Position numbers and translations under genes: made by a program. Below, in pieces: positions 18,583 through 25,916 of a stretch of DNA of 33,957 nt; the stretch's first letter is position 1, and each line of letters begins with the position of its first letter. Source of the DNA: Verrucomicrobiota bacterium (GTDB lineage Bacteria > Verrucomicrobiota > Verrucomicrobiia > Chthoniobacterales > JAFAMB01); assembly GCA_019247695.1 (NCBI GenBank), contig JAFBAP010000160.1:1-33957 (forward strand), given 5' to 3'. The notes beneath the pieces were generated by a model that did no database searches, was not told where the DNA came from, and was given only the letters and a program-made list of their open reading frames with translations.

Positions 18583-19236
18583 TTAACGGTGACAACCTGC
18601 GCAGTTCTGGGGCGGATTGATGTTCCATTGCTCCTTGAGCTGGGAACCGATCTGGAGCTGGGTCTGGCCCGCGTCCGGATTCCAGTCGAGGTTAAACACC
18701 TGGCCGACCGGCCGGAGGCGGCCTTCCGGATGGCGGTGGCAATCCAGGCACCACCCCATGCTCAGCGGTTCGTGCTGGTACACCACGTCCATGTGATTCA
18801 CCTGCCCATGACAGCTGACGCAGCTCACCCCACGGTTCACGTGTACGGCGTGGTTGAAATAAGCGAAATCCGGCACCTGGTGGATCCACACCCAGTTCAG
18901 CGGCTTGCCGGTCGCCCAGCTTTCGCGCACGGCCGCGAGCTTCGGGTTGTTTGCCTGCACCTGCTGGTGGCAGTTCATGCAGGTCTGGGTAGTCGGGAGA
19001 TTGGAGTGCGGCGACACCTCGACGTACGAGTGGCAGTACCGGCAGTCCAGCCCCAACTGCGTCACATGGATGTCATGCGAGAAAGGAACCGGCTGCACCG
19101 GTTGGTAGCCCTTCCGCATGTAGTCCGGGGTTAAGTAGTACCAATAAGCTGCCGATGCGACCCCCCCGAGCACCAGGAGGCAAAACACGATTTTCAGCGG
19201 CAGATAATTCGTCCAGCGGGGAAAAAAATTAGCCAT
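18583..19236 (-). CDS. actA: Alternative complex III pentaheme cytochrome c subunit ActA
   Basis: This 217-residue protein has an N-terminal membrane anchor (about 14-33) and five CxxCH heme c sites: CRYCH (65-69), CMNCH (86-90), CVSCH (139-143), CLDCH (163-167) and CAGCH (212-216). Several extra His residues can serve as distal ligands. It is the first gene of the ACIII operon. ATG 19236 has GAGG four bases upstream, and the stop abuts the actB start with no gap. Confidence 0.94.
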   Translation of the reverse strand: MANFFPRWTNYLPLKIVFCLLVLGGVASAAYWYYLTPDYMRKGYQPVQPVPFSHDIHVTQLGLDCRYCHSYVEVSPHSNLPTTQTCMNCHQQVQANNPKLAAVRESWATGKPLNWVWIHQVPDFAYFNHAVHVNRGVSCVSCHGQVNHMDVVYQHEPLSMGWCLDCHRHPEGRLRPVGQVFNLDWNPDAGQTQLQIGSQLKEQWNINPPQNCAGCHR

Positions 19237-19700
19237 GCGACCTCAAACCAGTGACAACACACCGCCCTGAAGCGGCGGGAATTTACGAACGCGCGTGTTA
19301 CGAATCGGCCGTTCTCGGAATAGCGTAGTCGTTTTCAAAGGGCGAACTGTCTGGAGTCTGGAATCTTAAAGCGCCCGAGAATATTGGGTCCGCTTGGTTA
19401 CGCAACCAAAAAAAACGAACTTCGGTTCCCTGGAGCCAAGACGATGAAAGAGGCTAATATTAAAGTTTCTAATGGCAAAAAGAATCTGAATGAAACCGTC
19501 AGAAATGTGGTTACGGGCCACACGGCGGGCGCGGCGGGGGTGGCGGGCACCACGACGGAGTTCACACGGGCACACGGCGGGCACGGCGTAAAAGAATCAC
19601 ACGGCGCCATAGCGGAACACGGCGACCACGGCGGGAAAGTGAGAAGAGTTAAAGGGTAAACGACGGGAGAGACGGCCGGAGCACCCGAGAACCGGTTCCG
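19237..19700. other. Gene-free leader region of the ACIII operon
   Basis: The first ~150 bp upstream of actA should hold the promoter of the whole respiratory block. A TTGAAA hexamer lies on the minus strand near 19334-19339, but I find no good -10 partner. The distal part (19515-19645) is word-repeat material. An open frame across 19384-19659 on the plus strand is mostly repeat translation and is not called. Confidence 0.5.
19515..19645. repeat. Word-repeat cluster R1 (CACGGCGGG family)
   Basis: These are degenerate repeats of about 9 bp around CACGGCGGG / ACACGGCG. They include GAGTTCACACGG and CCACGGCGGGAAAG phrases that recur in clusters R2 and R6. The cluster lies between actA and the downstream end of the GT39 gene and is non-coding. 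Confidence 0.6.
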
Positions 19701-21248
19701 CTAGTTCCTAACACGAAACAGGAATGTTTGGTTCCCGCCCCGTTCCTGGTGGCGCCACAACTCCGAGGCGCGCTCACCGAACCGCTGCCTGACCCGGTCC
19801 ACTTCCGCGCGCCCAACCAAAAGGTATTCCGCGTCTGCCGGCACGGCGTCAACTCCCGGTTCCAACCGGTGCGGCGTGCGCAAATAGAACAGCACGTGCG
19901 GCGTGTCCAATCCCGCGGCATAGATAAGAACTTTATCCCCGGGGGTGAAGCTCTCGATTCTGGCCGCTTCGGGCCGCAGCGACTCCCGGTGCCGCAGTTC
20001 GGGAAGAATTTTTCCGCAGTAAAACAACGTCGCCGAAACGGCCAGGGCACCGGCGGCCCAATTCAGGGTCTTGATCCGCGGAGTGTCCTCGAAGTGCAAC
20101 CAGATCGCCGCTCCCAAAGCGAGCATGGCGCCGGGAATGACGTATTGGCGGCCACCGGGCGCCACGAGCAGCCAGAAAGAGGCGAGCACGATCAGGATCA
20201 AGCCCGCGAGCACGACGCGGATGACGGGCGCCGTCAGCCCGGAATTTTCGCGAAGCCGGTACGCAGCCAGGACCGCCACGGGCACAGCCAGCGGCAGCGC
20301 GTAACGCGGCAGCGCGCCCGGCAAAAGCATGACGAGGATGAAAGTGGCCAGGGCGCCCCATTCCAGGCCGGCAAGCAGCGGCCGGTCTTCGAGGCGGCGA
20401 TTGTTGCGGCCGAAGGGCAAGAGCAACAGCCAGGGCAGGAAATTCAGCAGGGCGCGCCCGAGATTGATCACCGTATTTGCCGGGCGGTAATCACCCCAAT
20501 CAAACCGCTCGGCGTACTGGCTGGACCAGGTGCTGACGGCGCCCTTGGCTTCGGGGTTCAGCAGGTGAGGCACCAGCCAGGCCGCAAACACCAGCAGCAT
20601 CACCGCCAAACCGGCCAGGTGCTGGGGCGACCAGAGGGCGGCAAGCTTCCCGGAGCGGGCCAGGACGATGGTGACGAACGGATAGAAAAACAGCAGGAGC
20701 AACGGCCCTTTAAGCAGCAAGCCGATCCCCAGGAAAAAACCGGAGACGACCCACCGGAACCGGCTGGAGTTCCCGTCGAGCCCGATCCAGGCGGCGACTG
20801 CCAGGCCGAAAGCGGCCGCGTACAGCGCGTCGATTTCGATCAACCGGCCTTTATCGATGAGTTCAGCAGTAGTCAGGACCGCCAGGGCCGCGAACACGGC
20901 GTGATCGGTTCCCAGCCACCGTCGCAGGCCGATAAGCACGCCGAGACCAAGCGCGAGGATGGCCAGCGCCGACGGCAACCGGGCCGTCCACTCGTTGCGG
21001 CGACCTGAGAGGATGAAACTGGTGGCGACCAGCCAGTTAACCATCGGCGGCTTCCTCAGGTACGGCACGTCGTCGATGCGGGGCACGAGCCAGTTCCCCG
21101 TTTCGAGCATTGAAACGGCCGGCAGAATCCGGCGGCCTTCCTCACCCCGGATTTCAAGGGAACCGAGTCCGGGCAGGTAGATACCGGCCCAGGCTGCCAC
21201 GATCAGGAGAAATGGAAGCGAACGTTTCAGCACGGCAGTCGTACCCAC
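19701..21248 (-). CDS. ArnT-like family 39 glycosyltransferase
   Basis: This 515-residue polytopic protein of the PMT/ArnT (GT39, PMT_2) family moves sugars from polyprenyl-phosphate donors to periplasmic acceptors such as lipid A, proteins or glycans. The first periplasmic loop has the family signature: an acidic patch RGEEGRRILPA (about 34-44) and YLRKPPMVNWL (about 63-73). About eleven to thirteen hydrophobic segments follow, then a soluble C-terminus. The longest frame starts with GTG at 21248; a second GTG at 21233 is possible, and neither has a strong ribosome site. It lies 89 bases downstream of pnp. The acceptor is unknown. Confidence 0.82.
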   Translation of the reverse strand: MGTTAVLKRSLPFLLIVAAWAGIYLPGLGSLEIRGEEGRRILPAVSMLETGNWLVPRIDDVPYLRKPPMVNWLVATSFILSGRRNEWTARLPSALAILALGLGVLIGLRRWLGTDHAVFAALAVLTTAELIDKGRLIEIDALYAAAFGLAVAAWIGLDGNSSRFRWVVSGFFLGIGLLLKGPLLLLFFYPFVTIVLARSGKLAALWSPQHLAGLAVMLLVFAAWLVPHLLNPEAKGAVSTWSSQYAERFDWGDYRPANTVINLGRALLNFLPWLLLLPFGRNNRRLEDRPLLAGLEWGALATFILVMLLPGALPRYALPLAVPVAVLAAYRLRENSGLTAPVIRVVLAGLILIVLASFWLLVAPGGRQYVIPGAMLALGAAIWLHFEDTPRIKTLNWAAGALAVSATLFYCGKILPELRHRESLRPEAARIESFTPGDKVLIYAAGLDTPHVLFYLRTPHRLEPGVDAVPADAEYLLVGRAEVDRVRQRFGERASELWRHQERGGNQTFLFRVRN

Positions 21249-21337
21249 GTCAGGGTTGCGCGTCCCGTAATTTTTTCAAGGGACGGCAAAACGAGACCGA
21301 TACCCGGACCCGCGCTGAACGCTACTCCTTTCTGAAC

Positions 21338-23482
21338 TTAAACGGCGCCTTCTTCCTGGAGGGCCGATTCCGCTTCAGCGTTTCGCTCGCGCATGGCGAC
21401 CTTGCGGCTGAGCTTCACGCGCCCTTTTTCATCGATGCCGATGCATTTGACCCAGATCAGGTCACCTACCTTCACGACGTCTTCGACGTTTTTGACGCGG
21501 AAGTCAGCCATCTCGGAGATGTGGACCAGGCCATCCTTACCCGGCAAAACCTCGACAAACGCACCGAACTCCTTAATCGACACGACGCGGCCGTGGTAGG
21601 TCTCGCCTACCTCGATCTCCTTCGTCATGCCGGTGATGATTTCCTTGGCCCGGTTCAGGCTGTCGCGATTGGCGGAGTAGATGTGCACCGAACCGTCATC
21701 GTCGATGTTGATCTCCGCGCCCGTCTCGGCGACGATGCCCTTGATCGTCTTGCCGCCCGGACCAATCAACAGCCCGATCTTATCCGGATGGATCTTCACG
21801 GTTTCAATCCGCGGGGCGTACGGGCTCAGTTCCTTGCGGGGCGCCGTAATGGCGGCGTGCATGACGTCGAGCACCTTCATGCGGGCATCGCGTGCCTGGC
21901 GAATCGCTTCGGCCATGATCGCGTGCGAAATTCCCGTCAGCTTCAGGTCGAGTTGGAAGCCGGTGATCCCCTGGCGGGTACCGCAAAGTTTGAAATCCAT
22001 GTCGCCGAAGTGGTCTTCGGAACCGATGATGTCGGTCAGCGTCGTGTAGCGGGTGAGGCGGTCCCCCTCGTACTCGGTCACCAACCCCACGGAAATGCCG
22101 GCCACCGGGCGGCGGACCGGCACGCCGGCATCCATCAAGGCCATCACCCCGGCGCAGACTGAAGCCATGGAGGTTGAGCCGTTCGATTCCATGATCTCGG
22201 AACTGACGCGGATGGCGTACGGGAAATCGAGTTCGGGCGGGATGACCGGCGCGATGGAGCGTTCGGCCAATGCGCCGTGGCCGATTTCGCGGCGGCTGGC
22301 GCCCCCCACGCGCCCGGTTTCACCGACGCTGAACGGCGGGAAGTTGTAATGGAGGATGAAACGTTTTGAAAGGTCGCCGCCGGTGTACCCGTCCAGCATC
22401 TGGGCTTCTTCGGCTGAGGCCAGCGTGGCCAGCGCCAGCGCCTGCGTCTCGCCGCGGGAGAAAAGTGCCGAACCATGCGAACGCGGGAGCAACCCGACCT
22501 CGGCCTGCAGCGACCGGATATCAAAAAAGCCGCGGCCGTCGCAGCGGGTTTTCTTATCCAGGATGCTGACCCGGAACGCCTTCTTTTGCAGGTAATCGAA
22601 CGCCTGGGAAATGTCGAACGGCGTGGCATCCGGATGACGCTCCAGCACCGCGGTCTCGACCTCTTTATGAAGGGCGTCCACCGCCTTGGTGCGGGCCACT
22701 TTACCGGAGCTGTAGAGGGCGGCTTCGATCCGGTCGCCGGCCACCTGGTAAGCCACCTCCAGCAACTCCTCGCGAACGGCGATCAACTCGGCCTGACGCT
22801 TTGGTTTTCCGACGCGGTCGACCAGTTCTTTCTGGGCGGAAATGATTTCGCGCACGAAAGGATGCGCATACTCCAGTGCCCGGATGAAATCCTCTTCGGC
22901 CATTTCGTCGGCCGCGCCTTCGATCATGATCACGTCGTTCCAGGTGCCCACGTAGACCAGGTCGAGGTCGCTGGCCTGACGTTGCGTGTGGGTCGGATTG
23001 GCCACGAATTCGCCGTTGATCCGGGCGATACGGACCGCACCGATCGGGCCGTCAAACGGAATATCGGAGACGGCCAGGGCGGCCGAAGCCCCGTTGATGC
23101 TCAGGATATCGGGGTCATTCTCGCCATCAGCGCTGAGCAGGACGCTCATGACCTGGGTATCGTAAAAGTACCCTTTTGGAAACAGCGGACGCAACGGCCG
23201 GTCCGTCATGCGCGCGGTGAGGGTTTCCTTTTCGGAGGGCCGGCCTTCCCGCTTGAAATAACCGCCCGGAAACTTGCCGGCGGCGGCCGCTTTCTCGCGG
23301 TAATCGACCGTTAGAGGGAAGAAATCCTGGCCTTCCTTGATGCTGGTGGCCGACACGGCTGCGACCAGGATGATGGTGTCGCCGGAACGAACCGTAACTG
23401 ATCCATCGGCAAGTTTTGCGAGTTTGCCGGACTCGAAGGTAAGATTGGCGGTGCCAATGAGTTTAGAAACGCTGTGATGCAT
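21338..23482 (-). CDS. pnp: Polyribonucleotide nucleotidyltransferase
   Basis: This 714-residue PNPase is a phosphorolytic 3'-5' exoribonuclease and a core degradosome enzyme. It has two RNase PH-like domains (about 1-210 and 300-540), a KH domain with the GxxG loop in [13 protein letters not shown] (about 560-575), and a C-terminal S1 domain (about 620-690, [15 protein letters not shown]). The length matches the family. ATG 23482 has GGGGAT upstream. It follows rpsO, the usual neighbour, across a 318-bp gap that contains a long stem-loop suggestive of post-transcriptional autocontrol. Confidence 0.96.
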   Translation of the reverse strand: MHHSVSKLIGTANLTFESGKLAKLADGSVTVRSGDTIILVAAVSATSIKEGQDFFPLTVDYREKAAAAGKFPGGYFKREGRPSEKETLTARMTDRPLRPLFPKGYFYDTQVMSVLLSADGENDPDILSINGASAALAVSDIPFDGPIGAVRIARINGEFVANPTHTQRQASDLDLVYVGTWNDVIMIEGAADEMAEEDFIRALEYAHPFVREIISAQKELVDRVGKPKRQAELIAVREELLEVAYQVAGDRIEAALYSSGKVARTKAVDALHKEVETAVLERHPDATPFDISQAFDYLQKKAFRVSILDKKTRCDGRGFFDIRSLQAEVGLLPRSHGSALFSRGETQALALATLASAEEAQMLDGYTGGDLSKRFILHYNFPPFSVGETGRVGGASRREIGHGALAERSIAPVIPPELDFPYAIRVSSEIMESNGSTSMASVCAGVMALMDAGVPVRRPVAGISVGLVTEYEGDRLTRYTTLTDIIGSEDHFGDMDFKLCGTRQGITGFQLDLKLTGISHAIMAEAIRQARDARMKVLDVMHAAITAPRKELSPYAPRIETVKIHPDKIGLLIGPGGKTIKGIVAETGAEINIDDDGSVHIYSANRDSLNRAKEIITGMTKEIEVGETYHGRVVSIKEFGAFVEVLPGKDGLVHISEMADFRVKNVEDVVKVGDLIWVKCIGIDEKGRVKLSRKVAMRERNAEAESALQEEGAV

Positions 23483-23512
23483 GTGCGGATCCCCAGGTGC
23501 TCACAAACGCAT

Positions 23513-23578
23513 CGGCCTTTACTCGTAGGTCCGAGCCTCGAACCCGCGTTTCGGGGTTCGGACCTAAGATCAAGGCCG
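23513..23578 (-). promoter_or_regulatory. Long stem-loop in the pnp leader
   Basis: Arms 23526-23542 and 23550-23566 pair over 17 bp with two G-U wobbles and a seven-base loop. An outer stem 23513-23519 / 23572-23578 adds seven perfect pairs across a small internal loop. The structure begins about 30 bases before the pnp ATG. It lacks a T tract, so it is not a classical terminator. In E. coli, PNPase autoregulation depends on RNase III cutting a long leader stem upstream of pnp. This hairpin is of the right kind and place, but the mechanism is inferred. Confidence 0.6.
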
Positions 23579-23765
23579 GAGTCGGCGACACGTAGAGGTT
23601 ATTAAGGGTTGTACAACTCCCTGCGGGTTTGTAGAAGGTGTGGCTTGGCGTACTGCAACGCATGGTCAACTACGAATTAACCAAGCCTTGAATAGCTACG
23701 CCATTTCGGCCATTTCTCAAGCGCCCGCTTGGAAAAAGCCTGCGCCTGCGCCGCCGCGATTCGGG

Positions 23766-23793
23766 AAAACCGCTGCTGCCACCCCCCAAGCGG
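23766..23793 (-). terminator. Possible rho-independent terminator after rpsO
   Basis: On the minus strand CCGCT (23793-23789) can pair with AGCGG (23774-23770), followed by TTTT (23769-23766), starting eight bases past the rpsO stop. The five-pair stem and short T tract make it weak, so read-through into pnp is likely. Confidence 0.3.
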
Positions 23794-23800
23794 CGCGTAA

Positions 23801-24061
23801 TCATTTACGAAGGTTGAGCTTCTCGATAACCGTCTTATACCGGTCCTGCGACGTGCGCTTGAGGTAATCCAGCAAACTCCGCCGGGTAGCCACCAGTTTC
23901 AGCAGACCGCGACGGGAGGAATGATCCTTGCGATGCCCTTTAAGATGCTCAGTCAGCTGATTGATCCGGCGGGTTAAAAGTGCGATCTGCACGTCGGCAC
24001 TCCCGGTATCCTGCTCGTGCAGCCGAAACGCACCCAGATCGATGTTTTCGCTCGTTGGCAT
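23801..24061 (-). CDS. rpsO: Ribosomal protein S15
   Basis: This 86-residue small-subunit ribosomal protein binds 16S rRNA and nucleates the platform. Conserved segments include [47 protein letters not shown] (split across about 18-64; read as [25 protein letters not shown]). The length is close to the usual 88-89. ATG 24061 lacks an obvious Shine-Dalgarno sequence. Upstream is the repeat cluster R2; downstream is pnp. Confidence 0.96.
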   Translation of the reverse strand: MPTSENIDLGAFRLHEQDTGSADVQIALLTRRINQLTEHLKGHRKDHSSRRGLLKLVATRRSLLDYLKRTSQDRYKTVIEKLNLRK

Positions 24062-24434
24062 AGGTGAAGAAAGGGTAGCAACATAGGGGCAAACGGGCGG
24101 GCTGCAAGGGTAAAAGTTCGGGGTTCGGCGTTCGGAGTTCGGCGTTCGGAGACGTCATATCACCGGGTCCAATCTCCCCCGATCATCCGCAGAACACGCA
24201 GAAGCACGCAGAAAAGAGAATACATCCACAGATTACACAGATTGACACAGATTAAGAAACCCTGGGCAACTGTGAGCTTGGCACTCGCACCCACCCTCCA
24301 TGCTGCCGCTCCGAACTCCGAACTCCGAACTCTTTTCCCTTCCCCCTCTTCCCGCCGTGGTTCGCCGTGGTTCGCCGTGTGAACTCTTCCGTCGTGCCCG
24401 CCCGATCGCTGTGCCCGCTGTGTGACCGGACTCC
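24062..24434. repeat. Word-repeat cluster R2 (composite element)
   Basis: This gene-free 373-bp stretch is built mostly of short-word arrays. In forward order they are: TTCGGAG-type 7-mers (24117-24155); a CGCAGAA array of about 9-bp period (24184-24216); an ACACAGATT array (24227-24255); a linker with GAGCTTGG and CATGCTGCCGCT (near 24270-24310); CTCCGAA 7-mers, the reverse complement of the first array (24309-24333); then CGCCGTGG/CCGTGTGAAC words (24345-24427). Cluster R6 repeats the same order. The 5' end must also hold the rpsO promoter, which I could not pick out. Confidence 0.7.
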
Positions 24435-24695
24435 CTACCCGTTTCCGATTTCCACAAGCCGGTCGGCCAGTTTTCCGAAGGTACTCGTGATCAGGGCTTC
24501 GCCGAGGTCGTTGATGTTGATCTCGATACCGAGCCGGTCTTCAAGGTGGAGGACAAACTCCACCAGCTCGAGGCTTTGATGAATCAGCTGGGAGGCAGTC
24601 AGCCGTTCGAGTTCGCCGGCGACTGTTTCCGGGAAGTGATGCGTCAGGAATTCGGCCATGGCCGCCAGCACCTTTTCGCGGTTCAGCTTCCTCAT
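24435..24695 (-). CDS. Acyl carrier protein-like
   Basis: This 86-residue, single-domain carrier protein of the ACP fold has a helix-loop-helix with the phosphopantetheine site HQSLELVEFVLHLEDRLGIEI (residues 39-59, abbreviated). Ser41 is the expected attachment site, but the residue before it is Gln40 instead of the near-universal Asp of DSL. The acidic recognition helix (ELVEF, LED) is present. ATG 24695 overlaps the upstream gene's TGA by four bases, so the two are coupled. It probably carries the substrate or product of the adjacent condensing enzyme rather than serving general fatty-acid synthesis. Confidence 0.8.
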   Translation of the reverse strand: MRKLNREKVLAAMAEFLTHHFPETVAGELERLTASQLIHQSLELVEFVLHLEDRLGIEININDLGEALITSTFGKLADRLVEIGNG

Positions 24696-25732
24696 TCGAT
24701 CACCTTTCCCCCTCCGGCTTCGACGTGAAAACCCGCGCCCATGGCCAGCCAGCGCAAGTCCTTCGCGTTGCTGATCCATAGATCGCGCAAGATGTGCAAA
24801 AGGCTTGCGCCACTCATATTGGAAAATCTACGAAAATGCCGGATCGACGGCTCGAGTGCCTGGCGTTCGATGCCCAGTTTCTTTGCCAGGCTAAGCAATA
24901 GCATCATGCCCGCCGGGTGCAGCGCCCAGGCGTCAGCCTTCCCGCGTTCCCAGCCAAAATGCCCGATGGCTGCGAACACGGCGTTCCTGACTTTTTGTTC
25001 GAAGCCTCCCAGGTCAGAGACGTCAAACCGGTAATAGTTTGATCCGTACCGCCAGCGGATCAACTCCGGCAGACCGCTATGCCAGGAGTAAACCTGCGCG
25101 ATCTCGAGGGCGCCCGGGGCGGGTTCATCGGAGAGCCAGACGGCCGCCGCACCATCGCCGAAGGTGCAAAGTCCCTGCCAATTGGCCCGGTCGGTCGAGC
25201 ACGGATCGGTCAACGAAGTCGGGACTTCAACGACGACCAGCAAGACGTTCTTATACTCCGGACCGAGCCTCGAAGCCAGCCGCAGGCCGCGCGCTCCGCT
25301 CGTGCATCCACCGTTGTTCACATCCACCAGGAGCGCTTCCGGCCGGACCCGGTCGGACCAGGCTTCGGCCAGGCGGTCGGCCATGCCGGGCAACAGATTT
25401 CCGGTACTCGAAATCGCGATGACCGCGTCGAAAACGCCCGGCGCGTCCGTTTGCTCCAACTCCCGTCGCAACGCCCGCAAGGCTTCCGTGACTGCCGTTT
25501 CGAATGCAGCGGCGTGATCCGAAAAACTGCGCAGTTCCAGAAAATCCGGACACAGGATTCGCCGGCTCCGGAGGCCGATCAGGAGCAGACGCACGAAGTT
25601 TTCCAGGCTGAGACGTTCGGAGCCCTCCAGCGGCAGCACCCTCAGGTGCGGCAACAGCGCCTCAAGCAGGGCTTCGTTTGTCCACTCCACGCCCATGACG
25701 GGCGCAAAAATCGCACGAACGTACCTGCCCAT
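24692..25732 (-). CDS. Thiolase-fold condensing enzyme (KAS III / type III PKS-like)
   Basis: This 346-residue decarboxylating-condensing-enzyme homologue has a Cys-His-Asn triad: Cys143 in NNGGCTSGARG, His272 in WALHPAGMML and Asn305 in RFSNMSGASLL. It also has the structural TFGDGAAAVWL motif (190-200). The HPAG and NMSGA contexts resemble type III polyketide/alkylresorcinol synthases, while the length and ACP partner resemble beta-ketoacyl-ACP synthase III. I chose ATG 25732; an in-frame GTG extension to 25768 reads only repeat sequence. The gene is coupled to the ACP by a four-base overlap. The product is unknown: a lipid, quinone-like ring or small signal are all possible. Confidence 0.78.
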   Translation of the reverse strand: MGRYVRAIFAPVMGVEWTNEALLEALLPHLRVLPLEGSERLSLENFVRLLLIGLRSRRILCPDFLELRSFSDHAAAFETAVTEALRALRRELEQTDAPGVFDAVIAISSTGNLLPGMADRLAEAWSDRVRPEALLVDVNNGGCTSGARGLRLASRLGPEYKNVLLVVVEVPTSLTDPCSTDRANWQGLCTFGDGAAAVWLSDEPAPGALEIAQVYSWHSGLPELIRWRYGSNYYRFDVSDLGGFEQKVRNAVFAAIGHFGWERGKADAWALHPAGMMLLLSLAKKLGIERQALEPSIRHFRRFSNMSGASLLHILRDLWISNAKDLRWLAMGAGFHVEAGGGKVIE

Positions 25733-25916
25733 TGAATGCCACAAATGCCACAACCGGAAAAATGCCACAAGCTCAGTGATGGGTAACTGGTAATGCGTAC
25801 CGGGTAACGAGTGGAGTTCGGAGTTGGGGGGTCGGCGTTCGAAATCGGTCTTCCCGCCGTGTGAACGAACCCGTTACCCGTTACCAGTTACGCGTCACCA
25901 GTTACCCATCACTGTT
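25733..25916. repeat. Word-repeat cluster R3
   Basis: This is the spacer between the condensing-enzyme start and the helicase stop. In forward order it holds ATGCCACAA 9-mers (25736-25770), TAACGGG-type 7-mers (25782-25812), TTCGGAG-type 7-mers (25813-25848), a CCCGCCGTGTGAAC word (near 25854-25867), and CCCGTTA-type 7-mers (25868-25914). The order ATGCCACAA, then TAACGGG, then TTCGGAG is also found in cluster R5. It is non-coding. Confidence 0.65.

Larger units (their letters stand above)
23483..23800 (-). other. rpsO-pnp intergenic region
   Basis: There is no gene. Reading on the minus strand from rpsO, it contains a weak terminator-like hairpin (23766-23793), about 190 bp with no clear signal, then the long stem-loop (23513-23578) and the pnp ribosome site. 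A TTGACC hexamer near 23668-23673 lacks a good -10 element. Confidence 0.5.

Noticed and set aside
19394-19415. TTGGTT-ACGC-AACCAA hairpin followed by an A run
   Set aside because: A terminator needs a T run after the hairpin in the transcribed direction. On the plus strand the tail is A; on the minus strand the T run precedes the hairpin.
19384-19659. 91-codon plus-strand frame near the ACIII leader
   Set aside because: Its second half is the translation of the CACGGCGGG word array and its first half has no recognisable protein feature. I treat it as repeat DNA.
21261-21285. Six-bp hairpin between pnp and the GT39 gene as a terminator
   Set aside because: The stem is short with a 13-base loop, and no T tract follows on the minus strand.
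23526-23566. tRNA-like T-arm sequence (GGTTCGAGGC) in the pnp leader
   Set aside because: There are no matching D or anticodon arms nearby. The bases are part of a 17-bp stem that explains them better.
25733-25768. GTG-initiated 12-residue extension of the condensing enzyme
   Set aside because: The extension (WHLWHS-type) is only a reading of the ATGCCACAA word repeat in reverse, and ATG 25732 gives a normal N-terminus.
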